Below, piece by piece: positions 1-6,951 of a stretch of DNA of 64,000 nt (positions are counted from its first letter, which is position 1; the number at the start of each line of letters is the position of its first letter). This stretch comes from Bacillota bacterium (GTDB lineage: Bacteria > Bacillota > Clostridia > Lutisporales > Lutisporaceae). Under the pieces are notes generated by a model. The model ran no database searches. It saw only the letters and a program-made list of their open reading frames with translations, and was not told where the DNA came from. The stretch lies in assembly GCA_029553855.1 (NCBI GenBank), contig JAKPKE010000114.1, forward strand, positions 1-64,000. Reading direction: 5' to 3'. The position numbers and the translations under genes were made by a program.

Positions 1-9
1 AAATATATA

Positions 10-86
10 TGGTGGGACCGGCTGGGATCGAACCAGTGACCCCCACGATGTCAACGTGGTACTCTAACCAGCTGAGCTACGGTCCC
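10..86 (-). tRNA. tRNA-Val (anticodon GAC)
   Basis: On the minus strand a full cloverleaf can be read. The 7-bp acceptor GGGACCG pairs with CGGTCCC and is followed by A and an encoded CCA. The D arm is GCTC...GAGT, the anticodon stem CCACG/CGTGG closes a TTGACAT loop, and the T loop is TTCGATC. The anticodon GAC reads valine GUC/GUU codons. It is a single tRNA gene at the window edge, so a cluster could continue to the left. Confidence 0.95.
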
Positions 87-197
87 ACATTACTTTGTTA
101 TTATAACATTTATGATGCATGTGTTCAATACAATTATTAAGCAAAACAATTTTGCCATGTTTACCATAACCTGAAACAGCTTTTTAAGAGAATAATG

Positions 198-226
198 CCC
201 GATATCATTTCGATACCGGGCTTTTT
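198..226. terminator. hairpin terminator between gerW and tRNA-Val
   Basis: A 10-bp stem (GCCCGATATC with GATACCGGGC, one mismatch) starts just after the gerW stop codon. The U-tract is good in the plus direction (CTTTTT) and poor in the minus direction (ATTATTCT). It probably ends the leftward gerW transcript or acts in both directions. Confidence 0.55.
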
Positions 227-227
227 G

Positions 228-617
228 CTACTCACTCTTATCTTCTGTGCAGCATCCTTTTTCTTCTTTTTTAAGCTTGATTTTCTTTACTATTTCGGGA
301 ACCATGCTGACAAGCTTTTCAAGGTTTGTCCTGCCCTTTATCGGAAGCATTGTGACTGCATCATCCTTGATTACTATTACGGCATCCGGGGATATCCTGG
401 CGCCAACTCCTATTCCCGTCCCCATTCCGTCGTTTCCCTTTAAGTCTTTTCCGCCTCCTCCGCCACCGGCGCATCCAAATGATACCGTGATAATCGGAAT
501 TAGAGTTGTCTCCCCTACTATAATAGGCTCTCCTACTACTGTTTCCGTTTTCAGGAATTTTCCAAGATGATTGAATAATGTTTCCAGGCTTTCATTTATC
601 GGTGTTCTTTCTTCCAT
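228..617 (-). CDS. gerW: GerW/YtfJ family sporulation protein
   Basis: A 129-residue protein of the GerW (YtfJ) family, which in Bacillus is a forespore protein needed for normal germination. The family hallmarks are visible: an N-terminal LETLFNHLGKFLKTE segment, VGEPI, TLIPI.TVSFGCAGGGG, a glycine-rich middle, and G.GVGARISPDAVIVIK. The tail is lysine-rich and ends with a Cys pair. An AAAGGAGG ribosome site precedes the ATG. The DUF2953 gene lies directly upstream on the same strand, the same pairing as ytfI-ytfJ in Bacillus. The family assignment is firm; its molecular activity is not known from sequence. Confidence 0.93.
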   Translation of the reverse strand: MEERTPINESLETLFNHLGKFLKTETVVGEPIIVGETTLIPIITVSFGCAGGGGGGKDLKGNDGMGTGIGVGARISPDAVIVIKDDAVTMLPIKGRTNLEKLVSMVPEIVKKIKLKKEEKGCCTEDKSE

Positions 618-692
618 GATTTATATCCTCCTTTTATTATTCTCATACTTCTACACATATATTAATACACATATCCATGCAAAAGGTTTCAA

Positions 693-1355
693 TTATTCTT
701 TCTTTCTGAACAATATTTTCCTCACAGGCTTCTTTAAAACGGTCCTGACTGTCTGGTAAATCAGGCTTCCCATTATCACGCTGCCCCCGGCACGCAAATC
801 TATATCTATTTCCTCCCTGGTAAAATCCGGTGCCAGGCTTAGTCTTGCACCCGGAATAATACTGTTTATCGTTTCCAATACACCATACACTATTCCGGTA
901 AGGGACGGATCGTCAAATCCGTAGGTGCCATTCAGATAAAAATACTTGGGTTTTGCGATATTCAGTACTTTTATTAAATATTCCATAAATTCATTTAATA
1001 CTGCCCTATCAGTTATATCCTTTATACTAAATCCCTTCCCGCCTTTTTTTTCTTTCCCCTTCTTATCGGGTTGCTTTTTAATCTGTTCCTTTTTCTTTCC
1101 GGCCCCCGTACTTTTCAATTTATATATTTTCTTGTTAAGTATGCAAAAGCTGGTCTTGACATCTCCCCCTTCTATCTCAACATTAATTCCAAGCAGTTTC
1201 CATGCCCAGCTCATTACAAGCTTTGCTTTGAATCCATCTGCGGTCAGAACCTGTCCGGAGTAACCAAAGGGTATAAGAAGCAAAAGCAGAATCAGCCCTA
1301 TAATAAAAAACAGTAAATAAAGCAATATTTTAAAAATTATCAGTAGTATCGGCAC
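693..1355 (-). CDS. DUF2953 membrane-anchored protein (YtfI-like)
   Basis: A 220-residue protein that starts with GTG behind GGGGG at 8-nt spacing. Residues 1-30 form one hydrophobic anchor. A lysine-rich linker lies at roughly 80-110, and the C-terminal half carries the DUF2953 pattern (PKYFYLNGTYGFDDPSLTG, then LAPDFTREEIDID). Bacillus YtfI belongs to the same family and is also encoded beside YtfJ/GerW, so a spore-associated role is likely, but no activity can be assigned. The 13-nt gap to the upstream anti-sigma-like gene suggests cotranscription of the sigma factor, anti-sigma factor, DUF2953 and gerW genes. Confidence 0.85.
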   Translation of the reverse strand: MPILLIIFKILLYLLFFIIGLILLLLLIPFGYSGQVLTADGFKAKLVMSWAWKLLGINVEIEGGDVKTSFCILNKKIYKLKSTGAGKKKEQIKKQPDKKGKEKKGGKGFSIKDITDRAVLNEFMEYLIKVLNIAKPKYFYLNGTYGFDDPSLTGIVYGVLETINSIIPGARLSLAPDFTREEIDIDLRAGGSVIMGSLIYQTVRTVLKKPVRKILFRKKE

Positions 1356-1368
1356 CGTACATGCCCCC

Positions 1369-1809
1369 TTATCTTAAATTGGCCATAATCTTCCCAACTT
1401 TATCTTCCACAATGGATACAAGCAGGTTTCCGGCAGCGGAAACAGTCTTTTTTATTCCTTTTCCCAGAAGCTTGCTCCCGGGTATATATTTAATGAATTT
1501 CACCGAATTGCCCATAATATTATTTCCTGTCTTTATGCTTTTGCTTAATACATGTTTAAGCTTTTCTCTTTTATTCAGCCCGGATATGCACTCATCAACC
1601 AGTTCCGTTATCAGAAAATCAAGGCTTCCTGTTTCGGGTGCTTTATCAAAATAATTATCCAGCTCATTTTCCAGGGTCATGACAATATCCAATTCTCTCC
1701 TGCACTCGCCGCAGTAGTTTATATGTTCTTTCAGAAATATAAACTCAAGAGGATCAATGCTATTGTCTGCATACTTCTGTATTATCTCTCTGTCAAATCC
1801 GCAGTTCAT
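1369..1809 (-). CDS. putative zinc-finger anti-sigma factor
   Basis: A 146-residue protein starting at MNCGF. The in-frame ATG 15 nt upstream overlaps the GGGAGG ribosome site and is unlikely to be used. Residues 5-40 hold the ZAS motif HxxxCxxC (H, then YCGEC), typical of anti-sigma factors that bind ECF sigma factors. The remainder is helical with a mildly hydrophobic C-terminal part and no convincing transmembrane helix. It lies 63 nt downstream of an ECF sigma gene, the usual sigma/anti-sigma order. The role rests on the motif plus context; the sensed signal is unknown. Confidence 0.78.
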   Translation of the reverse strand: MNCGFDREIIQKYADNSIDPLEFIFLKEHINYCGECRRELDIVMTLENELDNYFDKAPETGSLDFLITELVDECISGLNKREKLKHVLSKSIKTGNNIMGNSVKFIKYIPGSKLLGKGIKKTVSAAGNLLVSIVEDKVGKIMANLR

Positions 1810-1872
1810 CCCTACACCTCCCATAATTCGTAAATCCCTTCCAAGGTAATGGGCTCAGAATAAATTATCTAC

Positions 1873-2436
1873 CTAATATGTTAAACCTTCCCTGAGTTTT
1901 TCTTTCAGTACATTTCTTGCTCTGTAAATATTAGTCTTGACACTGCCGATAGGCTCATTCAATACTGTTGATATTTCCTCATAACTTAACCCCTCATAGT
2001 ATCTAAGAACCAAAACCATCCTATGCTTGGGTTTGAGATACTTTATATTTTCTTTTATAAGTTGTCCCAATTCATTATTCAAGACTTCCGTTTCCACATC
2101 CATCTGGGCGGCAACTGTCTCTTCCAGCCCTTTATGTTCCTCACTCCCTGCATTAAGCGATATCGAATCGTATTTGCAGTCCCTTTTGAAGTTAAGGCAG
2201 GTATTGACCGCAATTTTCCTAAACCATGGGTGAAAGGGCATTTTTATGTCAAATCCCGATATATAATTGAACACTTTTATGTAAACTTCCTGGGCAATAT
2301 CCAATGCATCCTGTTCGTTCTGTACATAGCTGTAGCATAGCTTGTATAAGTATTTTTCATATATCTTAAAAAGCTCCACAAAAGCAGACTTGTCATACTT
2401 CTTGCAACGGGTTATTATGCCGGCTTCTACATACAC
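1873..2436 (-). CDS. ECF (group IV) RNA polymerase sigma factor
   Basis: A 187-residue sigma-70 family protein containing only regions 2 and 4. Region 2 includes QNEQDALDIAQEVYIKVF and PFHPWFRKIAVN; region 4 includes LKPKHRMVLVLRYYEGLSYEEIS and the PIGSVKTNIYRAR recognition helix. It starts with GTG at 7-nt spacing from GGAGG; no ATG is suitably placed. The putative anti-sigma gene follows. An ECF-type promoter lies just upstream, implying autoregulation. The length and domains match the SigW/RpoE-like class; the stimulus cannot be told from sequence. Confidence 0.95.
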   Translation of the reverse strand: MYVEAGIITRCKKYDKSAFVELFKIYEKYLYKLCYSYVQNEQDALDIAQEVYIKVFNYISGFDIKMPFHPWFRKIAVNTCLNFKRDCKYDSISLNAGSEEHKGLEETVAAQMDVETEVLNNELGQLIKENIKYLKPKHRMVLVLRYYEGLSYEEISTVLNEPIGSVKTNIYRARNVLKEKLREGLTY

Positions 2437-2462
2437 AATGCCACCTCCAGGTTATATAGTAT

Positions 2463-2491
2463 ACTACACAAAAAATCCGGAAATTGTTTCA
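2463..2491 (-). promoter_or_regulatory. ECF-type autoregulatory promoter
   Basis: On the minus strand TGAAAC (2486-2491) is followed after 17 nt by TGTAGTAT. This resembles the GAAAC...CGTA layout recognised by ECF sigma factors. It sits about 30 nt before the sigma gene's GTG start. Autoregulation is inferred from this match and position. Confidence 0.55.
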
Positions 2492-2569
2492 TCCTTTTAC
2501 ACCTTTTAAACTTTTAAAAAAAATTAAATTGGTAAAGCTAATCATAATTCATATGAAAGGATGATGCTT

Positions 2570-2989
2570 GTGAAGGTCAAACAAATTATGACCACCGATG
2601 TCAGCACCGTTGCGCCAAATGATACAGTTGTAAAAGCAGCATCAATTATGGGACAGCTAAATATCGGATCTGTGCCGGTTACTGAAGGCAATAAGGTTGT
2701 TGGTATTGTTACCGATAGAGATATAATACTTCGGGGAGTCGCAAAAGGTGAAACTCCAAATCAGAAAATTTCTGATGTAATGACACACAATGTTAAATTT
2801 GCTACCCCTGACATGGATGTACACGCGGCTGCAGATCTAATGGCAGAAAACCAGGTCAGGAGACTGCCTGTAATAGACATCGACAATCTTGTCGGTATTG
2901 TTGCAATAGGTGACCTGGCAGTTGAGAACATATTCGAAAATGAAGCAGGAGAAGCTCTTCATGATATTTCAATGGGTGCCAGGCATTAA
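2570..2989 (+). CDS. CBS-domain pair protein
   Basis: About 139 residues, almost entirely one tandem CBS (Bateman) module. CBS1 spans roughly residues 5-60 (VKQIMTTDVSTVAPNDTV...VGIVTDRDI) and CBS2 roughly 70-125 (VMTHNVKFATPDMDVHAAADLMAENQVRRLPV). I chose GTG 2570 because GAAAGG at 2555-2560 directly abuts the ATGATG at 2561 but is 9 nt from the GTG, giving the family-typical start MKVKQIMT. Stand-alone CBS pairs usually bind adenine nucleotides and regulate partners; none is evident here. A terminator follows at once, so it is monocistronic. Confidence 0.92.
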   Translation: MKVKQIMTTDVSTVAPNDTVVKAASIMGQLNIGSVPVTEGNKVVGIVTDRDIILRGVAKGETPNQKISDVMTHNVKFATPDMDVHAAADLMAENQVRRLPVIDIDNLVGIVAIGDLAVENIFENEAGEALHDISMGARH

Positions 2990-3000
2990 AATCTTTTTCG

Positions 3001-3031
3001 AAATCTCCGGAAAACCGGAGATTTTTATTTT
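3001..3031 (+). terminator. rho-independent terminator after the CBS gene
   Basis: A perfect 10-bp stem (AAATCTCCGG / CCGGAGATTT) with an AAAA loop is followed by TTATTTTA. It begins 11 nt after the CBS-protein stop codon. Confidence 0.92.
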
Positions 3032-3131
3032 AAAAGATATTCTCATTGATTATATTACCACTTATCTCCATAATATTAAACCTCTCGCATCACATTAATA
3101 TTTATATCAATATCAGGGAATTATAGACCAT

Positions 3132-3851
3132 ATGATTCTCAGTAAGGCAGAGGTGTATCTGTTGATTATTGTATTTGTAAGAACGCTGATTTTGTATATT
3201 GTTATTGTAATAGTGCTAAGGCTTATGGGAAAAAGGCAAATAGGACAGCTCCAGCCCTCTGAGCTTGTTGTCGCCTTAGTAATCGCTGATTTGGCAGCGG
3301 TACCTATGTCAAATGTGGGTATTCCCTTGCTTAACGGCATAATTCCCATAATAACGCTGTTTATTATGGAGGAGCTTTTGTCCTACACGTCCCTTAAAAG
3401 TGAAAAGGCCAGAGGTGTGATATGCGGTAAGCCCAGTATACTTATTGAACGCGGTGTAATTATGGAAGAAGAGCTTAGAAGAACCAGATACAATCTTAAT
3501 GACCTGCTGGAACAGCTAAGGCTCAAGAACTTTCCCAATATAGAGGACATTGATTATGCAATACTGGAAACCAGCGGACAATTAAGCGTAATACCTAAAC
3601 CGGAGAATAATCCCGTCACTTTGAAAGACATGTATATGCAGCCTAAAATGCAAAAATTGCCCGTCACTGTAATAATTGACGGAAAAATCAATTTGGATAA
3701 TCTTCATAAGGCGGGCTTAGGAAGTGATTGGCTTGAAAATGAACTAAAAGAGAATAAAATCAAATCCCCCGATACAGTATTTTTTGCATATATCAACCCG
3801 GAAAATAAATTTGTGTATCAGCTAAAAGGAAAACCTTCAAAATACAGATAA
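3132..3851 (+). CDS. DUF421 (YetF/YcaP-like) membrane protein
   Basis: A 239-residue protein with three N-terminal transmembrane helices (about residues 8-30, 45-60, 63-85). A soluble YetF domain follows, containing GKRQIGQLQPSELVVALVIADLAAVP, the VICGKPSILIERGVI signature and RYNLNDLLEQLR. DUF421 proteins are frequent in spore formers and some affect spore germination or envelope properties, but no biochemical activity is established. It is cotranscribed with the DUF4363 gene 18 nt downstream, a combination commonly seen in Clostridia. Family membership is clear; function is not. Confidence 0.9.
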   Translation: MILSKAEVYLLIIVFVRTLILYIVIVIVLRLMGKRQIGQLQPSELVVALVIADLAAVPMSNVGIPLLNGIIPIITLFIMEELLSYTSLKSEKARGVICGKPSILIERGVIMEEELRRTRYNLNDLLEQLRLKNFPNIEDIDYAILETSGQLSVIPKPENNPVTLKDMYMQPKMQKLPVTVIIDGKINLDNLHKAGLGSDWLENELKENKIKSPDTVFFAYINPENKFVYQLKGKPSKYR

Positions 3852-3869
3852 TAGGAAGGGTGCATCGAA

Positions 3870-4250
3870 TTGAGACCTCTAATAATCATTATTGTACTCG
3901 CATTGCTGGTTGTCACCGGAGGCTGTCTCACACTTAATGCTCTTAATTCCGAATCACAGAGGCTCAGCAGCAATCTTGAGGAGCTTGAACAGCATATAGA
4001 AAAGCAAAATTGGGATGAAGCATCAAAAAAACTTCAGGAATTCCGTGAGAAATGGGATAAAGTAAGCACCCTATGGACTATGCTCATTGATCACTATGAA
4101 ATTGACAATATAGAGTTGATCTTGTCCAGGCTTGTTTCCTACGCAAAAAACCATGATAAGGTTGAAGCTTTGTCTGAAATGTCCTCTTTGAAAACTTTGA
4201 TAAAACACATACCGGACAAAGAGTCCTTCAGTCTTAAAAACATTTTCTGA
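3870..4250 (+). CDS. DUF4363 family protein
   Basis: A 126-residue protein with one N-terminal membrane anchor (residues 4-20, ending GGC, so a lipoprotein form is possible) followed by helical, charged sequence (LEELEQHIEKQNWDEASKKLQEFREKW) of the DUF4363 type. It begins with TTG after AGGAAGGG. It lies immediately downstream of the DUF421 gene, and this recurring pairing suggests that the two work together at the membrane, possibly in the spore. No activity is known to me. Confidence 0.82.
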   Translation: MRPLIIIIVLALLVVTGGCLTLNALNSESQRLSSNLEELEQHIEKQNWDEASKKLQEFREKWDKVSTLWTMLIDHYEIDNIELILSRLVSYAKNHDKVEALSEMSSLKTLIKHIPDKESFSLKNIF

Positions 4251-4302
4251 TTGGGCAGGAATGCATAAAGAATCTCAGCTTTAATGCTCGGGTTTTATAT
4301 AT

Positions 4303-4331
4303 AAAAGAAAAAAATCGGTTTGCACCGATTT
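4303..4331 (-). terminator. terminator for the small 53-residue gene
   Basis: On the minus strand the stem AAATCGG/CCGATTT with a TGCAAA-type loop is followed by TTTTTTTCTTTTAT. It lies 8 nt downstream of the stop codon of the small gene. Confidence 0.85.
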
Positions 4332-4338
4332 ATCTAAC

Positions 4339-4500
4339 TTAAATAATTGGATTTGAAGCAGTATAACTTTCAATTTTCGAATTTTTGGCCAATGCCTCCC
4401 GTATTATTTTATTATTAGCCAGTTCTTCCTGAATTTTAATCAGTCTCTCTATCTTTGGATAGGCTTTCAGGTTCGAAAGTAATACTTTATTATTATCCAT
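4339..4500 (-). CDS. small hypothetical protein (53 aa)
   Basis: A 53-residue, helix-prone, charged protein starting MDNNKVLLSNLKAYPKIE. The start is supported by GAGGTG 5 nt upstream of the ATG. An in-frame extension upstream is possible from a TTG that has its own GGAGG, but this looks like a stacked ribosome site rather than coding sequence. A strong terminator follows, so the gene is a complete small transcription unit. I do not recognise the family. The roughly 300 nt upstream (4501-4797) hold AT-rich sequence with promoter-like TATAAT and no other gene. Confidence 0.55.
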   Translation of the reverse strand: MDNNKVLLSNLKAYPKIERLIKIQEELANNKIIREALAKNSKIESYTASNPII

Positions 4501-4797
4501 AATAACACCTCTTTCTCTCAAATTTGGTTGTGATAATAATAAGTTTTTCCTTTCTCTCTTGATCAACACCTCCAGATAATATAGAAATGTGTCTGAACAC
4601 AACCTAAATTTGCCGAATATTTATCGCTATAACATCGCTGACATTGATTATAGTTATATTATAACCTATTTATTCCTCAATTTCACGTTCACTAACCCTG
4701 CCAAAACGTGATTAATCATTCCTATCAGTATCTATTCGTTTTTAATCAATATAGCCTGCAGACTTTGTGGGAACTCCTCCTTATTCGGCTGTTTTCC

Positions 4798-5793
4798 TTA
4801 TATGTTCACTTTTTTAAACAGTGAATCGGTTATGGCAGCAGCTTCCTTGTCAAGCCTGCTGTCAAAGCTTTTCCCATTAAGGTAGCCTATATCTTCGTGT
4901 ACTCCTTCAAAGGTAACCCTGTATGCGTGCAGAAATTGATGCTTCAGATTGTACCTTTTCCTGAAGTACCTGTTAATGGCCATATCCCCGTATTTTACAT
5001 CCCCTGCAACAGGATGCCCCAGAGATGCAAAATGAGCTCTGATCTGATGGGATCTGCCTGTTACAAGCTCTACCTCCAAAAGGGAAAATTGCTCCCCCGG
5101 CTCTTCTATTCTTTCGGATATTCCTAATGTTCTATAAATAGTATGTATTTGTTTTCCTTCTCCACTATCTGCTTCTTTGACGGCAACCAGATTGCGGTCC
5201 TCGTCTTTTTTCAAGAAACCCTTTATTTCACCGAATTTTATCATCTTTCCTGCCACAATGCATAGATACAGTTTCTTTATCCGTCTCTCCCTTATGGAAT
5301 GATTTACTGCTTTTAAGGTTTTGTAGTTTTTTGCAATTATTACAATACCGCTGGTGTTCCTGTCCAACCTGTTGCATGCAGCAGGAGAAAAGGTACGTGA
5401 TTTGCATACAGACCCGTCTTGACTGTAAATATGGCTTAAAGCTCTATCAATAAGCGTATCGGTATCACCCGGCTTATCTGGATGGGTCAGCATTCCGGCC
5501 GGTTTACCGACAATAAGAATATTGTCATCCTCGTAAATTATATCCAGGCCTTTGTCCGGTTTTAATAAAGGCAGCTTCCGTGCCTCCTCGGTTTTGGGCA
5601 TTTCAATATACAGCTGCAGCAAATCCCCCTCATTAAGCATATAATTTTCTTTCGTCCTTGCCCCATTCACCTTAATCCTGTTTTTCCTGAAAAGCCTGTA
5701 GATATCTCCCAGGCTATAGTCCTTCAGAAATTTCCTGAGAAATCTGTCTACCCTTTGGCCTGCTTCATTTTCAGTTATCTTAACTTCGAACAT
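4798..5793 (-). CDS. RluA-family pseudouridine synthase
   Basis: A 331-residue enzyme that isomerises uridine to pseudouridine in rRNA or tRNA. An N-terminal S4-like RNA-binding region (residues 12-70, GQRVDRFLRKFLKDYSLGDI) precedes the catalytic domain with the motif NRLDRNTSG, in which the Asp is the nucleophile, and RSHQIRAHFASLGHPVAGD near residue 245. The usual HRLD histidine is Asn here (CNRLDR), a conservative variation seen in some members. The start follows GAGGTGAGTC. It is 13 nt downstream of the maoC-type gene in one operon. The target position (RluC or RluD type) cannot be set from sequence. Confidence 0.93.
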   Translation of the reverse strand: MFEVKITENEAGQRVDRFLRKFLKDYSLGDIYRLFRKNRIKVNGARTKENYMLNEGDLLQLYIEMPKTEEARKLPLLKPDKGLDIIYEDDNILIVGKPAGMLTHPDKPGDTDTLIDRALSHIYSQDGSVCKSRTFSPAACNRLDRNTSGIVIIAKNYKTLKAVNHSIRERRIKKLYLCIVAGKMIKFGEIKGFLKKDEDRNLVAVKEADSGEGKQIHTIYRTLGISERIEEPGEQFSLLEVELVTGRSHQIRAHFASLGHPVAGDVKYGDMAINRYFRKRYNLKHQFLHAYRVTFEGVHEDIGYLNGKSFDSRLDKEAAAITDSLFKKVNI

Positions 5794-5806
5794 GACTCAC
5801 CTCAAG

Positions 5807-6220
5807 CTACTCCCTGGGTGCGATAACCAGGGCTTCGCCTCCCAGCACTTCAACCCCATCCTGGTTATAGCAATTTGTTTTTATTCTTAATCTGCCTTTT
5901 TCAAGCTTTTCAGCTACTTCCACCACGGCTTTTATTGTATCTCCCATTTTTACCGGAGCCTTAAAGTTAAGCTGCTGTGAAAGATATATAGTTCCGGGTC
6001 CGGGAAGCTGCATCCCCAATACTGCAGATATTAATCCCGCTGTCAGCATTCCATGAACTATCCTGCCGCCGAATTTCGTGTTTTTCATGGCTTCATGGTT
6101 TATATGCGCGGGATTGAGATCTCCCGTAACTCCCGCGTACATATATACATCAGTCTCACTTATAGTCTTCTCGAAACTTGCGGTATCCCCGATACTAATC
6201 TGTTCAAACGTCTTGCCCAT
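5807..6220 (-). CDS. MaoC-family (R)-specific enoyl-CoA hydratase
   Basis: A 137-residue single hotdog-fold protein carrying the hydratase 2 motif: D34-L-N-P-A-H39 followed by INHEAMKNTKFGGRIVHGML. These supply the Asp/His catalytic pair and the serine-or-glycine loop of PhaJ-like (R)-hydratases, which hydrate trans-2-enoyl-CoA. The length matches stand-alone PhaJ/FabZ-like members. It begins after AAGGAGGAG and lies just upstream of the RluA-type gene. The physiological substrate is uncertain; a role in acyl-CoA or butyrate-type metabolism is a guess. Confidence 0.88.
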   Translation of the reverse strand: MGKTFEQISIGDTASFEKTISETDVYMYAGVTGDLNPAHINHEAMKNTKFGGRIVHGMLTAGLISAVLGMQLPGPGTIYLSQQLNFKAPVKMGDTIKAVVEVAEKLEKGRLRIKTNCYNQDGVEVLGGEALVIAPRE

Positions 6221-6344
6221 CTTATCTCCTCCTTCTATATCCTATACATATTAATATAACATAGGTCAGCGCTGTTTTAAACATTATTTGGCAATACCCC
6301 TGCAGCTGCACCGGAGTATTGGGATAATGACCTTCACCTATATT

Positions 6345-6557
6345 CTATTTATTCTTAGTTATGCCCAACAACCGGTTCCAGGTATGCCCTTTTTTACATT
6401 TATAAATGGCATATTCATAAATATTCTTGCCGTTGGCATTCCTCCTTCTTTTTCCCGAGTCCACAAAAATGACCTTTCTGCCGCAATTATGGCAATGCCT
6501 CATAGTAGTGTTGTCATCGGAAACATTTGTTAATTTCCAATGGTGTGTTCTTTTCAT
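6345..6557 (-). CDS. small zinc-ribbon protein (70 aa)
   Basis: A 70-residue basic protein with two metal-ligand pairs: CHNC (residues 22-25) and C-KKG-H near residue 54 (YKCKKGHTWNR). This forms a compact zinc ribbon able to bind nucleic acid or ribosomes. GGAGGG lies 10 nt before the ATG. The upstream leader contains a 10-codon open reading frame and mutually exclusive hairpins that could hide or expose this ribosome site. I do not recognise a named family; small ribbons of this type in Firmicutes are often ribosome-associated, which is only a suggestion. Confidence 0.7.
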   Translation of the reverse strand: MKRTHHWKLTNVSDDNTTMRHCHNCGRKVIFVDSGKRRRNANGKNIYEYAIYKCKKGHTWNRLLGITKNK

Positions 6558-6562
6558 ATTGT

Positions 6563-6603
6563 TCCTGCCCTCCTGTATAAGGGAGGAACATCTCTGTCCT
6601 CCC
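6563..6603 (-). promoter_or_regulatory. alternating hairpins around the zinc-ribbon ribosome site
   Basis: Three segments can pair in two exclusive ways on the transcript. GGGAGGA (6597-6603) pairs with TCCTCCC (6581-6587), and that same TCCTCCC can instead pair with GGAGGG (6568-6573), the ribosome site of the 70-residue gene. The first pairing leaves the site free; the second hides it. This is the geometry of a translational attenuator. Function is inferred from complementarity only. Confidence 0.5.
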
Positions 6604-6607
6604 TATG

Positions 6608-6640
6608 TTAATTCAGGTTTGACAGGTTGTTTGCCGGCAT
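6608..6640 (-). CDS. possible leader peptide MPANNLSNLN
   Basis: A 10-codon reading frame preceded by an excellent ribosome site (AAGGAGGTG, 5-6 nt before ATG). It ends 5 nt before the first segment of the alternating hairpins that overlap the next gene's ribosome site. Four of ten residues are Asn. A stalled or terminating ribosome here would change which hairpin forms, so it is a plausible regulatory leader. It could also be a chance frame. Confidence 0.4.
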   Translation of the reverse strand: MPANNLSNLN

Positions 6641-6660
6641 AAAAGCACCTCCTTAAAAAT

Positions 6661-6686
6661 GAAAAAACCGTGCAAAATAGCACGGT
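6661..6686 (-). terminator. rho-independent terminator of the RNA candidate
   Basis: Minus strand: ACCGTGC / GCACGGT, a perfect 7-bp stem with a TATTTT loop, followed by TTTTTTC. It lies about 265 nt downstream of the clpB stop codon. Confidence 0.93.
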
Positions 6687-6895
6687 CAATTTATGATTTA
6701 AATCCCGCCCAAAGGGGCAGGATGAACAAAGCTGCGCATCTGCTGCGAGGCTACCGATACCACTATCTTAACTATTCAATATTGTAAAGGGTACAGCAAC
6801 TAAACCTTTATACAAATAAAAGCCATACCTCATTACTATTCAATTGCAATTAGTTAAGCTATAGACGGCATTGGACTTCCTCGCTTTTGTTATTC
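6687..6895 (-). ncRNA. candidate structured non-coding RNA downstream of clpB
   Basis: This stretch has no gene but is framed by its own promoter (-35 TTGCAT, 17 nt, -10 TATATT) and a strong terminator, predicting a transcript of about 235 nt including the terminator stem. Complementary segments suggest a fold. GCGAGG near the 5' end pairs with CCTCGC (enclosing stem), CTTAACTA pairs with TAGTTAAG, an AAAGG/CCTTT hairpin lies inside, and ATCCTGCCC/GGGCGGGAT forms a stable hairpin near the 3' end. The 5' motif GCGAGGAAGTCC looks like RNase P's GAGGAAAGTCC, but rnpB is elsewhere in the window. It could be 6S RNA, a raiA-motif RNA or something unnamed; I cannot decide. Confidence 0.6.
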
Positions 6896-6901
6896 ATACA
6901 G

Positions 6902-6930
6902 AATATAACACAAAAGCCTTTCTAATGCAA
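6902..6930 (-). promoter_or_regulatory. sigma-A promoter of the RNA candidate
   Basis: Minus strand TTGCAT (6925-6930), 17-nt spacer, TATATT (6902-6907). Initiation is expected near 6895. It starts 22 nt beyond the clpB stop codon, so it is separate from the clpB promoter. Confidence 0.65.
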
Positions 6931-6951
6931 TCCCGGAAATTATCTCAAGGC

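Noticed and set aside
228-570. Plus-strand frames inside gerW
   Set aside because: They mirror the GC-rich third positions and glycine run of gerW and lack ribosome sites.
6640-6950. T-box, SRP RNA or tmRNA in the clpB downstream region
   Set aside because: No T-box AGGGTGG(N)ACCGCG, no SRP GGAAGGGAGCAGC and no tRNA-like ends were found.
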